Shown here: positions 54,475-63,256 of the stretch, piece by piece
How positions within the stretch are numbered: the stretch's first letter is position 1
Layout of the letters: every line of letters starts with the position of its first letter
Source of the DNA: Actimicrobium sp047621665
GTDB taxonomy: Bacteria; Pseudomonadota; Gammaproteobacteria; Burkholderiales; Burkholderiaceae_D
Reading direction: 5' to 3'
Length of the DNA: 64,000 nt
NCBI GenBank assembly: GCA_047621665.1
Contig: JBLHMB010000013.1
Location: forward strand, 1 to 64,000
The notes under the pieces: generated by a model
What the model was told of the DNA's origin: nothing
Seen by the model: the letters and a program-made list of their open reading frames with translations, nothing else
Database searches by the model: none
Program-made: the position numbers and the translations under genes

Positions 54475-55149
54475 CTACCAGCTCAGTGGTGCGCCGTTGT
54501 AGTTGAAAAAATGTCCGTTATCAGCTGCCCGCAATCCGGCCAGCGTGGCGCGCATACCGGCAGCGCTTTCGGCCACATCGAGGTCGGCACCATCGCCACC
54601 CATCGCAGTGCGTACCCAGCCCGGATGCAGTGCTACACAAATCGCCGGTGCGTAACTCAGGGAAGCATCGACCAGCAGCGAGTTGAGTGCAGCCTTGCTG
54701 GCGCGGTATAGCCAGCCGCGGGTGTTGGTGCGCAGGCTGATCGATCCCATCGACGACGAGATCACAGCCAGTCGTCCGCCGGTACTAGCCACCAGCGGAC
54801 CGAGCAGCGGCAACACGCGCATCGCACCCAGCACATTGGCATGCATGACGGCATCGAACTCATGGCTGCTCGGGGTTTCCGGCGCACCGGTGAGCGGGCC
54901 GTAGACACCGGCATTGAGTAGCGCGATATCGAGTTGCTCCGTCGCCAGACGTTCGCCTAGCGCGACACAATGCGCCGCGTCATTGAGATCGAGTTGCAGG
55001 ACGATGCAACCGAGCATCTCCAGCGCCGCCGCGTCGGCCGGACGGCGCACGCTGGCCAGCACGCGCCAGCCCCCGGCACGGTACTGGCGTGCCAGTTCGA
55101 ATCCGATGCCGCGCGAGGCGCCGATAATCAGTGCGGTCTGTACGCTCAC
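54475..55149 (-). CDS. short-chain dehydrogenase/reductase
   Basis: The 224-residue enzyme has the SDR cofactor motif GASRGIG near the N terminus, NAG in ALLNAGVYGP, and the catalytic Ser-Tyr-Lys set in VISSSMGSIS and WLYRASKAALN. The substrate is unknown. It starts with GTG at 55149, overlapping the thiolase stop (GTGA), so it is translated from the same mRNA. Confidence 0.87.
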   Translation of the reverse strand: MSVQTALIIGASRGIGFELARQYRAGGWRVLASVRRPADAAALEMLGCIVLQLDLNDAAHCVALGERLATEQLDIALLNAGVYGPLTGAPETPSSHEFDAVMHANVLGAMRVLPLLGPLVASTGGRLAVISSSMGSISLRTNTRGWLYRASKAALNSLLVDASLSYAPAICVALHPGWVRTAMGGDGADLDVAESAAGMRATLAGLRAADNGHFFNYNGAPLSW

Positions 55150-56339
55150 ACCATCTCGATCGCGACGGCGGTACCCTCGCCACCACCGATGCACAACGTG
55201 GCAATGCCGCGCTTGCCACCGGTTTTTTTCAGTGCGCCCATCAGCGTGACGAGGATGCGGGCGCCCGAGGCACCGATCGGATGTCCCAGCGCGCAGGCAC
55301 CGCCGTGGATGTTGACCTTGCTGTGCGGGATGTCGAGTTCGCGCATCGCGGCCATTGGCACGACGGCGAAGGCTTCGTTGATTTCGAATAGATCGATATC
55401 AGCCAGCTCCCAGCCGGTTTTGACCAGCAGTTTTTCAATCGCGCCGACCGGCGCGGTGGTGAACCAGTTCGGCGCTTGCGAATGACGACTGTGACCAATG
55501 ATGCGGGCAATCGGCGTGCAACCGAGTTTCCTGGCCATTGATTCGCGCATCATGACCAGCGCCGCTGCGCCATCGTTAATCGATGACGACGAGGCCGCCG
55601 TGATGGTGCCGTCTTTTTTGAAGGCCGCCTTAAGTTTCGGGATCTTGTCGAGCTTGGCTTTTTGCGGACCTTCATCCTTGTCGATGACGACATCGCCGTT
55701 GCGCCCCGCCACAGTGACCGGCGCGATTTCCCAATCGAACGAGCCATCGGCGGCAGCGGCCTGGGCACGTGTTACCGAGGTGATGGCGAAAGCATCCTGC
55801 TCTTCGCGGCTGAACTGGTATTTGTCGACGCACTCTTCGGCGAAGGTACCCATCGAGCGGCCTTTTTCGTAAGCGTCTTCGAGGCCGTCAAGCATCATGT
55901 GGTCGTACATCATGCCGTGGCCGATGCGGTAACCGCCACGGGCTTTCGGGATCAGATACGGTGCGTTGGTCATCGATTCCATACCGCCGCTGACGACCAC
56001 ATCATTGGTCCCGACCAGCAGCGAATCGATACCGAACATGGTGGCCTGCATCGCCGAGCCGCACATTTTTGACAGCGTGACGGCACCGGCCGAGACCGGA
56101 ATGCCAGCCTTAATCGCGGCTTGCCGCGCCGGCGCCTGGCCCTGGCCGGCCATCAGGCAATTGCCGAACAGGACATCGTTGACCAAGGCCGGATCGATAC
56201 CGGCGCGCTCGACTGCGGCGCGGATCGCAACAGCTCCCAGTTCGCTCGCCGACAGGGCCGAGAAATCACCCTGAAAGGCACCCAGCGGGGTGCGGGCGGC
56301 GCCGACGATGACGATAGGATCGAGTAGGACGTTGGACAT
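55146..56339 (-). CDS. acetyl-CoA acetyltransferase (thiolase)
   Basis: The 397-residue thiolase has the active-site cysteine in LSKMCGSAMQAT, the histidine in GGACALGHPIGASGAR and the final cysteine in ATLCIGGGEGTAV. It interconverts acetoacetyl-CoA and two acetyl-CoA, consistent with processing of acetoacetate from leucine degradation. The ATG at 56339 is preferred because GGAG lies seven bases upstream; an ATG two codons earlier is too close to it. Confidence 0.93.
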   Translation of the reverse strand: MSNVLLDPIVIVGAARTPLGAFQGDFSALSASELGAVAIRAAVERAGIDPALVNDVLFGNCLMAGQGQAPARQAAIKAGIPVSAGAVTLSKMCGSAMQATMFGIDSLLVGTNDVVVSGGMESMTNAPYLIPKARGGYRIGHGMMYDHMMLDGLEDAYEKGRSMGTFAEECVDKYQFSREEQDAFAITSVTRAQAAAADGSFDWEIAPVTVAGRNGDVVIDKDEGPQKAKLDKIPKLKAAFKKDGTITAASSSSINDGAAALVMMRESMARKLGCTPIARIIGHSRHSQAPNWFTTAPVGAIEKLLVKTGWELADIDLFEINEAFAVVPMAAMRELDIPHSKVNIHGGACALGHPIGASGARILVTLMGALKKTGGKRGIATLCIGGGEGTAVAIEMV

Positions 56340-56353
56340 GTGCATTCTCCTGT

Positions 56354-58255
56354 TCAGGCAGCGTTGGCTGCGGGGATGGTGTGATTCGGTTGCTCTTGAT
56401 TTAGTTGCACTTGATTTAGTTGCTCTTGATTCGGTCGTGCTTGATTTGATTGCGCCAGATTCGATTGCCCGTGAATCGATTGGTCGTGATGCGCTTTATA
56501 GCTGAAGCGACACTCCTGCGGGTAGGGGAACACATCGTCGAAATGACCATCGAGGATGCGCTGCTTGTAACCTTGCCAGTAGGCGGCGTCGAGCAGGTCG
56601 GCATGATGCTTCATAAAATATTTGCGCACCGTCGGATTGCCCAGCAAGAAGGTGCCGAACTGTTCCGGGAACACGTCGTGGCGGCCGATCGGATACCAGG
56701 GTTCGGCCGACATTTCGTCTTCTTCGTTGCGTGGTTGCGGGATGGTGCGGAAGACGCAATCGGTGATGTATTCAATTTCATCGTAGTCGTAAAACACCAC
56801 GCGGCCATGCTTGGTGACACCGAAATTTTTGTACAGCATGTCACCCGGAAAAATGTTGGCCCGCACCAGTTCCTTGATCGCGTTGCCGTACTCCAGCACG
56901 CCGTGTTCGATCGCCGCTTCGTCGCCCGCTTTTTCCGCATTCGACAGCCAGATATTGAGCGGAATCATGCGGCGCTCGATGTACAGGTGGCGGATGATGA
57001 CCTGGCCGGCTTCTTCCTCGACCAGCGACGGCGCCACCAGTTTCAGTTCGGCCAGTAATTCGTCATCGAAGCGTGCACGCGGAAAAGCCACGTTCGAGTA
57101 TTCGAGCGTATCGGCCATGCGGCCGACGCGGTCATGGTTTTTCACCAGCACGTATTTTTCACGCACCAGTGCCGGCGTGGTTTCCTTTGGCGGAGGGAAC
57201 GCATCCTTGATGACCTTGAACACGTACGGAAAAGACGGCAGCGCAAACACCACCATCACCAGTCCCTTGATACCGGGCGCGATTTCGATACGGTCCGACG
57301 AGTGCCGCAAGTGGTGCAGGTAGTCGCGATAGAACAGCGACTTGCCGTGTTTTTGCAGACCCAGCATCGTGTAAATTTCGCTGCGCGGTTTTTTTGGCAG
57401 CATGGCCCGGATGAACTGGACGTAGCCGGACGGTACTTCCATGTCGACCATGAAATACGCCCGCGTAAATGAAAACAGCACGGTGATCAAGCCGGTATCG
57501 AACAGTACCGTATCGAGCACCAGCTCGCCCTTGCGGTTATGCAGGATCGGGACGACGAATGGCGTTTCGCGATTGCCATTGATACCGCGACCGACGATGT
57601 AGGCACCCTTGTTACGAAAGAACAGGCTTGCCAGCACTTGAATCTGCCGGTTCGGCTCTGTTTTTTCTTCGCCGAACACGGCCTTAAAGCGCGCTTCGAC
57701 TTGCCTGACATCGCGGTCCAGATCGGCAAACCGGCAGTCGAGCTGGAAATCCTCGGCGATACGCCGGACGGTCTGATGAAGGCCATCCGTGGTCGGGTAG
57801 TAGACCCGGTAGGTTGGTGCCGGATCATTGGTTTCGATGTACTCGGTCGAAATGACGGGGCGCACAAAAATGAAATCGTTGTGAAAATAAGCGCGGTGCA
57901 GGATCTTGCAGCAGACCGTATTAAAAAATGTTTCGGCCAGTTCGGGTTGCTTGTGATCGGTCAGCAAACCGATGTAATGCAGCTTCACCTCGCGCCAGAC
58001 TGCGTCGGTCAGTTCCTCGGTTTCGTATTCGTCCTCGAGCACGGTGACGCACTCGCCTACCCGCTTGTCATAAAACGCGATGCGCTCGCGCAGGCAGGAT
58101 TGCTGCAACTGCCAGGCGCTCTGTTCGAAATGACGCTTCGCATCATGGCTGGTGGCGCGAAACAAGCGGTAATGCTTGTCGAACCCATCGAGGATGGTGC
58201 GGGCAATATCGAACGCGATTTGCGACGACAGCAGCTTGGGGAAAGCGACGGTCAT
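56354..58255 (-). CDS. aceK: isocitrate dehydrogenase kinase/phosphatase
   Basis: The 633-residue protein switches isocitrate dehydrogenase on and off and so directs carbon into the glyoxylate shunt when cells use acetyl-CoA-yielding substrates, which suits its place among acyl-CoA catabolic genes. Typical AceK segments include MVVFALPSFPYVFKVIKDAFPPPK and FYDYDEIEYITDC. It is longer than most AceK proteins because of a C-terminal tail of about 35 residues rich in Gln and Asn (QSNQARPNQEQLNQVQLNQ), encoded by degenerate repeats. The core looks intact. Confidence 0.94.
   Translation of the reverse strand: MTVAFPKLLSSQIAFDIARTILDGFDKHYRLFRATSHDAKRHFEQSAWQLQQSCLRERIAFYDKRVGECVTVLEDEYETEELTDAVWREVKLHYIGLLTDHKQPELAETFFNTVCCKILHRAYFHNDFIFVRPVISTEYIETNDPAPTYRVYYPTTDGLHQTVRRIAEDFQLDCRFADLDRDVRQVEARFKAVFGEEKTEPNRQIQVLASLFFRNKGAYIVGRGINGNRETPFVVPILHNRKGELVLDTVLFDTGLITVLFSFTRAYFMVDMEVPSGYVQFIRAMLPKKPRSEIYTMLGLQKHGKSLFYRDYLHHLRHSSDRIEIAPGIKGLVMVVFALPSFPYVFKVIKDAFPPPKETTPALVREKYVLVKNHDRVGRMADTLEYSNVAFPRARFDDELLAELKLVAPSLVEEEAGQVIIRHLYIERRMIPLNIWLSNAEKAGDEAAIEHGVLEYGNAIKELVRANIFPGDMLYKNFGVTKHGRVVFYDYDEIEYITDCVFRTIPQPRNEEDEMSAEPWYPIGRHDVFPEQFGTFLLGNPTVRKYFMKHHADLLDAAYWQGYKQRILDGHFDDVFPYPQECRFSYKAHHDQSIHGQSNLAQSNQARPNQEQLNQVQLNQEQPNHTIPAANAA
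56370..56480. repeat. degenerate 15-base repeats forming the aceK 3' end
   Basis: Variants of GATTNNGTTGCNCTT recur about every 15 bases through the last 110 bases of aceK, giving the repetitive Gln/Asn tail. Because the unit is a multiple of three, copy-number changes would keep the frame. Confidence 0.75.
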
Positions 58256-58539
58256 GTCAGACTCCGGGGTGCACAGGGCGGGACGCTAGTGTAGCGCTGT
58301 GGGGAGTGGGTTCGTTGGGTTTGATGGGTGCGCGCGCTGCTGAGACGGGGACGGCTTCGAGGGACCAAGCCGTAGGGTGCAATAACCGAAGGGCATTGCA
58401 CCGAATGTACTGTCCGCGGCAGCTGAAACGGGTTGTACTCCGCCACGATCAAGCCGGAGACGGCCAGGCCGCTCCCGGCTTGATCATGACGAAGCAGCAG
58501 CCGAATCAGCAGCTCCAGCACGGAAACTGGATGGCAAGT

Positions 58540-59007
58540 ACTCCGCAACCCGCAAGCAGGGTCAGAGTAATTTTCGCGATAAGGCCTGCGAAAAAAAACT
58601 CTGACCCTGGTTGCTGGCGGTGGGGATTGGCGACGGCCTGAAAAGGCAAACCACGAGGGTGGTTGGGTAGTGATGCTGTTGCTGTTGCTGTTGCTGTTGA
58701 AGTTGCTGTTGACTTGGCCGTTGACCTGTTCCGCATTGAGGCAGCTGCCAAAAGTCGGAGTCAGGCGGGGGATAAGAAGCCCGCACTGTCTGAGCGCAGC
58801 GAGTTTGCGGGCTTCCCCCCGACTGGCTCCGGCTTTTGGGAACCCGCAGGGCAGCCGCCTCGCGGTCGCCTTTTTCTTGGTTACTTCTTTTTGGCGAAGC
58901 AAAAAGAAGGGACCGCATGCCGGTCCGGCTGCCGGGCCGCCCCCGGCTAGGTCGTGGCGGAGCGCATCAAGAATTAGCAACCCCAGCACGTAAATTGAAT
59001 GGCAAAC
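58540..59007. repeat. intergenic repeat unit 1 (about 468 bp)
   Basis: The gap between aceK and liuA (58256-59687) has no credible gene; it is filled by tandem units. Each unit has in order: a GGGTCAGAG palindrome (copy 3, 58559-58607), a conserved block starting TTGCTGGCGGTGGGGATTGG, GTTGCT-type triplet repeats, a long inverted repeat (58750-58771 with 58815-58837, with some GT wobble) around GTCTGAGCGCAGCGAGTTTG, and a hairpin CTTCTTTTTG/CAAAAAGAAG (58884-58909). A partial unit precedes it from about 58440. Confidence 0.8.
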
Positions 59008-59008
59008 G

Positions 59009-59512
59009 CTCCGCAATCCGCAAGCAGGGTCAGAGTAATTTTCGCGATAAGGCCTGCGAAAAAAAACTCTGACCCTGGTTGCTGGCGGTGGGGATTGGCG
59101 ACGGCCTGAAAAGGCAAACCACGAGGGTGGTTGATTGGTGATGCGGTTGATGTTGCTGTTGAAGTTGTTGTTGCTGTTGAAGTTGTTGTTGCTGTTGAAG
59201 TTGTTGTTGCTGTTGCTGTTGCTGTTGAATTGGCCGTTGACCTGCCCCGCATTGAGGCAGCTGCCAAAAACGGTAGTCAGGCAAGGGATAAGAGGGGCGC
59301 ATGTCTGAGCGAAGCGAGTTTGCGACCCTCCCCTTGCCTGACTACCGTTTTTGGGAACCCGAAGGGCAGCCGCCTCGCGGTCGCCTTTTTCTTGGTTACT
59401 TACTTTTTGGCGAAGCAAAAAGAAGTGACCGGCTGCCGGGCCGCTCCCGGCTTGGTCGTGGCGGAGCGGCAACCATACAAGCAACCTCAGCCCGATAATT
59501 CGATCGCAAGTA
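59009..59512. repeat. intergenic repeat unit 2 (about 504 bp)
   Basis: Same order as unit 1: GGGTCAGAG palindrome copy 4 (59027-59075), conserved block, a longer stretch of GTTGCT/GTTGAA repeats (59147-59228), and an inverted repeat with perfect 22-base arms (59266-59287 and 59331-59352) around GTCTGAGCGAAGCGAGTTTG. The arms differ in sequence from those of unit 1 while each remains self-complementary. The long reading frame across units 1 and 2 on the minus strand is a product of the repeats, not a protein. Confidence 0.8.
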
Positions 59513-59530
59513 CTCCGCAATCCGCAAGCA

Positions 59531-59579
59531 GGGTCAGAGTAATTTTCGCGATGAAGCCTGCGAAAAAAAACTCTGGCCC
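59531..59579. repeat. GGGTCAGAG palindromic repeat, copy 5 (start of a truncated third unit)
   Basis: The element is followed by TTGCTACCGATGGG and then unique sequence, so the third unit is cut after about 85 bases. One base differs in its right end (CTCTGGCCC). Confidence 0.8.
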
Positions 59580-59687
59580 TGGTTGCTACCGATGGGTAGT
59601 TTGCAGCCGCAGGTAAAAGCGGACCGACGCAACCGCCGGAAAAAGCGACTCGAGGCATCCCGAACGACAGCATCATCAACCCAACCC

Positions 59688-60872
59688 CTACCGCGTCTCG
59701 TTAAACAACTCACGCCCGATCAGCATCCGCCGGATCTCGCTAGTCCCCGCCCCGATCTCATACAACTTCGCATCCCGCCACAACCGCCCGGCAGGGTAAT
59801 CATTGATATACCCGTTACCTCCCAGCGCCTGAATCGTCTCCCCCGCCATCCAGGTCGCCTTCTCGGCCGAATACAAAATCGCCCCCGCCGCATCCTTGCG
59901 CAAGGCCCGCACCGCCTCCGGAGAACCGGCCCGGTCACACGCCTGACCGACCGCGTACACGTACGCCTTGCACGCCATCATTGTCGAATACATATCGGCC
60001 AGCTTGCCCTGCATTAGCTGGAATTCGCCGATAGCCTGACCGAACTGCTGGCGCTCGTGCACGTACGGCACCACCACATCCATACAGGCCTGCATGATCC
60101 CGAGCGGCCCGCCCGACAGCACGGCGCGCTCGTAATCGAGACCCGACATCAGCACATTGACGCCCTTGCCCAACCCGCCGAACACGTTCCCGGCCGGTAC
60201 TTCGCAGTCACGGAATACCAGTTCACCGGTGTGCGATCCGCGCATGCCGAGCTTGTCGAGTTTTTGCGCGACGCTAAATCCCTTGAAATCTTTTTCGATC
60301 AAGAAGGCGGTCATGCCGCGTGCACCGGCTTCCGGATCGCTCTTTGCATAGACCACCAGCACGTCGGCATCGGGACCGTTGGTGATCCACATCTTGGTGC
60401 CGTTGAGGATCCAGCGATCGCCCTTCCAGTCGGCGCGCAACTTCATGCTGACAACGTCGGAACCGGCGTTCGGCTCCGACATGGCCAGCGCGCCGATGTA
60501 TTCGCCGCTGACCAGTTTCGGTAAATATTTGGCCTTCTGTTCGTCGCTGCCGTTGCGCTTGATCTGGTTCACGCACAGGTTCGAATGGGCACCGTACGAC
60601 AAACCTACCGAGGCCGAGGCGCGCGAGATTTCTTCCATCGCGATGATGTGGGCGAGGTAGCCCATGCCGGTACCGCCGTATTCTTCTCCGACCGTGATGC
60701 CGAGTACGCCAAGGTCGCCCATCTTGCGCCACAGGTCCATCGGGAACTGGTCAGTGCGGTCGATCTCGCCGGCGCGCGGTGCAATTTCGGCGGCAGCAAA
60801 CTGGGAGATCGTGTCGCGCAGCGCCGCGATGTCGTCGCCGTGGTCAAACGTCAAGCCGGGCAGGTGGAGCAT
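59688..60872 (-). CDS. liuA: isovaleryl-CoA dehydrogenase
   Basis: The 394-residue flavoprotein matches isovaleryl-CoA dehydrogenase: SYGAHSNLCVNQI, AMSEPNAGSDVVSMKL, GLDYERAVLSGGPLGIMQACMDVV (with the catalytic glutamate in DYERAVL, an IVD-specific position) and GGNGYINDYPAGRLWRDAKLYEIGAGTSEIRR. It performs the first committed oxidation of isovaleryl-CoA. It lies downstream of liuR, separated by a gap that contains a LiuR-like operator, so it can be regulated apart from liuR. Confidence 0.95.
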   Translation of the reverse strand: MLHLPGLTFDHGDDIAALRDTISQFAAAEIAPRAGEIDRTDQFPMDLWRKMGDLGVLGITVGEEYGGTGMGYLAHIIAMEEISRASASVGLSYGAHSNLCVNQIKRNGSDEQKAKYLPKLVSGEYIGALAMSEPNAGSDVVSMKLRADWKGDRWILNGTKMWITNGPDADVLVVYAKSDPEAGARGMTAFLIEKDFKGFSVAQKLDKLGMRGSHTGELVFRDCEVPAGNVFGGLGKGVNVLMSGLDYERAVLSGGPLGIMQACMDVVVPYVHERQQFGQAIGEFQLMQGKLADMYSTMMACKAYVYAVGQACDRAGSPEAVRALRKDAAGAILYSAEKATWMAGETIQALGGNGYINDYPAGRLWRDAKLYEIGAGTSEIRRMLIGRELFNETR

Positions 60873-60928
60873 GGCATCCTCGGGTTATCGGAATCGATTA
60901 AAAATCAGCTACGGAATCATATCTTTAA

Positions 60929-60950
60929 TTGACGTTAACGTAAACGTCAA
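60929..60950. promoter_or_regulatory. LiuR-like operator upstream of liuA
   Basis: TTGACGTTAACGTAAACGTCAA is nearly a perfect palindrome of the TTxACGTTxACGTxAA type known for LiuR. Its right end overlaps the liuR stop codon (60947-60949), and it lies 57 bases before the liuA start, so it marks an internal promoter. Confidence 0.75.
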
Positions 60951-61384
60951 TCATGTTGAACGGACTTGGTCTGCGCGGCGGCTTTGACCGCGGCTTTTTT
61001 AGTTGCACGTCCGTCCAGCAATTTGCGGCATTGCGCTTCGTGCGCGCTAATTTCGGCCAGCGTGATGTCGATGTCTTCGCGCTGCATTTCAAGTGTCAGC
61101 CGGTGCTGGCCCAATACTTCCATGAAGTGCTTCATCTGGGCGATGGTGTCACGTGGCGATTCGTACATGTCGACCAGATTCTTGATTTCGGACAGCGTCA
61201 GCCCGAGCCGTTTGCCGCGCAGCGTCAGTTTGAGGCGGGTGCGCTCGCGCGCGCCGTAGACCCGCACGCGCCCGCTGGACCCTTCGCGGCTCGGACTGAG
61301 CAAGCCCTGGTCTTCGTAGAAACGGATCGCGCGCGGCGTGATGTCAAATTCGCGGGACAGTTCGGTGATGGTGTAGGTAGACAT
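60947..61384 (-). CDS. liuR: MerR-family regulator of leucine/isovalerate catabolism
   Basis: The 145-residue regulator has the MerR winged-helix domain (ITELSREFDITPRAIRFYEDQGLLSPSREG), followed by a dimerisation coiled coil. It lacks the cysteines of metal-sensing MerR proteins, as expected for LiuR, which senses branched-chain catabolic intermediates. Its gene precedes liuA, and LiuR-type palindromes lie both before its own start (61400-61415) and at its end, consistent with autoregulation and control of liuA. Confidence 0.92.
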   Translation of the reverse strand: MSTYTITELSREFDITPRAIRFYEDQGLLSPSREGSSGRVRVYGARERTRLKLTLRGKRLGLTLSEIKNLVDMYESPRDTIAQMKHFMEVLGQHRLTLEMQREDIDITLAEISAHEAQCRKLLDGRATKKAAVKAAAQTKSVQHD

Positions 61385-61399
61385 TCGTTTAGAATCAGC

Positions 61400-61415
61400 T
61401 TTACGTTAACGTCAA
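61400..61415. promoter_or_regulatory. LiuR-like operator between liuR and the metallo-hydrolase gene
   Basis: TTTACGTTAACGTCAA resembles the operator at 60929. It lies 15 bases upstream of the liuR start and 54 bases upstream of the divergent hydrolase gene, so it may control both. Confidence 0.65.
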
Positions 61416-61469
61416 TCATTGTAGGCGCAGACGTCCTGCCTGCGCATCACCTTTACCGAAAAGTTCACC

Positions 61470-62543
61470 ATGAATCTGCTCGAAGCCCAGCTTGATTATC
61501 CGTTCGGCGACACCTTGCCTGCTGACGCCAGCCTGCTTGAGGTGGCCCCCGGTGTGCTGTGGTTGCGCATGGGTTTGCCGTTTGCACTGAACCACATCAA
61601 CTTGTGGCTTTTGGAGGATATGTTTGATAGCGAACATGGCCCGATTGCCGGCTGGACGGCGATCGATTGCGGGGTTGCCAACGATGCCACGCGCGCAGCC
61701 TGGGAAACGATTTTTTTACATGGCTTGCGCGGACTACCGATCCGGCGTGTCATCGCCACGCACTGCCATCCGGACCATGTCGGCCTGGCTGACTGGCTCT
61801 GTACGCGCTGGCAGGCACCGCTCTGGATGACGGCCGGCGAGTATGGTTTTGCCCGCATGATGGCGGCCGGTCTGCCGGGTGTCGACGGCACCGCCGCGCT
61901 GCCGCATTTCCAGCGCCACGGGCTGACCGATGCCGCCCTGCTGGCCACACTGGCCGAACGGAAAAGCTATTACCCGACGCTGGTACCGGGCATGCCGACG
62001 TCCTACGTGCGGTTGCAGGAGGGCCATGATGTGACGATAGGCGGGAATGCATGGCGCGTCATCACCGGCTTCGGCCACTCGCCGGAACATGCGTCGCTGT
62101 ACTGCGCAACGCTGGGCGTGCTGATCGCCGGTGATATGGTGCTGCCGCGCATATCGACCAACGTTTCGGTCTTTGCCATCGAGCCGCAAGCCAATCCGGT
62201 CCGGCAGTTTCTGGATTCGCTGGCGAAGTATGCTGATCTACCGGCCAGTGTGCTGGTGCTACCGTCGCATGGAAAACCGTTTCGCGGATTGCATGTGCGC
62301 ATTGGCCAGCTCAACGATCATCACGCCGCGCGCCTGGCCGAAGTGCAGGAAGCCTGCGTCATACCGCAGTCGGCTGCCAGCATCGTGCCGCTGATGTTTC
62401 CACGGGCGCTGGACGCGCACCAGTTGACCTTTGCACTCGGCGAGGCGCTGGCGCATTTGCATCTGCTTTGGTTCGAGGGAAGCGTGCAGCGGATCGCCGG
62501 TGCGGATGGCGTGCTGCGTTTTGTGCGAGTAGGGACCGACTAG
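61470..62543 (+). CDS. metallo-beta-lactamase-fold hydrolase
   Basis: The 357-residue protein has the metal-binding motif HCHPDHVGLADWL, further ligands in FGHSPEHASLY (His) and LIAGDMVLPR (Asp), and a final histidine in LPSHGKPFRGLH. The family includes thioesterases and lactonases (LACTB2-like). Divergent from liuR with an operator between them, it may act on an acyl-CoA of the pathway, but this is inference. Its stop overlaps the Crp/Fnr gene end by four bases. Confidence 0.87.
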   Translation: MNLLEAQLDYPFGDTLPADASLLEVAPGVLWLRMGLPFALNHINLWLLEDMFDSEHGPIAGWTAIDCGVANDATRAAWETIFLHGLRGLPIRRVIATHCHPDHVGLADWLCTRWQAPLWMTAGEYGFARMMAAGLPGVDGTAALPHFQRHGLTDAALLATLAERKSYYPTLVPGMPTSYVRLQEGHDVTIGGNAWRVITGFGHSPEHASLYCATLGVLIAGDMVLPRISTNVSVFAIEPQANPVRQFLDSLAKYADLPASVLVLPSHGKPFRGLHVRIGQLNDHHAARLAEVQEACVIPQSAASIVPLMFPRALDAHQLTFALGEALAHLHLLWFEGSVQRIAGADGVLRFVRVGTD

Positions 62544-63256
62544 CCCAGCAAGCGTTCGTAGGCGGTCTCGGTGACGCCGTAACAGCTGCATGCGGCAGCG
62601 ATCAGCGCCTCCCGGTCCAGTATCGTGATGTCGCCGCGCCGGTAACTGATCAGTCCGCGCGATTGCAGCGCACGGGCGGCCAGCGTGATGCCGACCCGGC
62701 GTACGCCAAGCAAGTCGGCCAGCATCTGGTGTGTCATTTCGAAAAAATCGTCGTCGACCCGGTCATGCATCATCAGCAGCCAGAACGCGAGGCGCGCTTC
62801 GAGCAAATGAAACTGGCAGCAGGTTGGTTTGCGGATCAGGTAATCCAGCGTCAGGTGCAAGTAGCTTGAGATACGCCGCCGTAATGTCGGCATGGCCACC
62901 AGTAGCAACAAAAATTTATTCCGGCTGATGCGCCAGGCTTCGCCGCTTTCCTGCACCGAGGCTTGCACCAGCAACGATGCGACGCCGGTGGTGAGCGTGC
63001 TTCCCAGCATGCCTTCATTGCCAATCAGGCTGACACCCAACTGGGTGCCGCTTTCGGTGGGCGTCGTCAGACAAATTGTGCAGCCAATCGGAAAATAGAC
63101 CTGGGCCATCGGATGTCCCGCTTCCACCAGCACCATACCGCTGGTCAGCTTGACACGGGTGCAACCGGAAAGGATTTGCTCACGATCACGGCGAGACAGG
63201 CCTGCAAGCAAGCGGTTGACGTTCGTGCTGTTTTTTACTTTTTCTAAACTGACCAA
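62540..63256 (-). CDS. Crp/Fnr-family transcriptional regulator
   Basis: The 238-residue protein has a cyclic-nucleotide-binding-type beta roll (VLVEAGHPMAQVYFPIGCTICL, SLIGNEGMLGS) and a C-terminal helix-turn-helix (MTHQMLADLLGVRRVGITLAARALQSRGLISYRRGDITI). The residues that bind cAMP in Crp are not evident and there is no N-terminal cysteine cluster like that of Fnr, so the ligand is unknown. This divergent subgroup is common in Burkholderiales. Confidence 0.88.
   Translation of the reverse strand: MVSLEKVKNSTNVNRLLAGLSRRDREQILSGCTRVKLTSGMVLVEAGHPMAQVYFPIGCTICLTTPTESGTQLGVSLIGNEGMLGSTLTTGVASLLVQASVQESGEAWRISRNKFLLLLVAMPTLRRRISSYLHLTLDYLIRKPTCCQFHLLEARLAFWLLMMHDRVDDDFFEMTHQMLADLLGVRRVGITLAARALQSRGLISYRRGDITILDREALIAAACSCYGVTETAYERLLG

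Noticed and set aside
53299..54711. 470-codon plus-strand frame
   Set aside because: It is antisense to the acyl-CoA dehydrogenase and SDR genes.
59147..59228. GTTGCT/GTTGAA repeats as a CRISPR array
   Set aside because: The units are only 6-21 bases with no unique spacers; this is simple-sequence DNA.
58252..59679. 475-codon minus-strand frame with Asn/Ser-rich repeats
   Set aside because: It runs through the tandem non-coding units and all their palindromes. The same kind of translation (RQKEVTKKKAT and similar) appears at such repeats in Burkholderiales as a spurious prediction.
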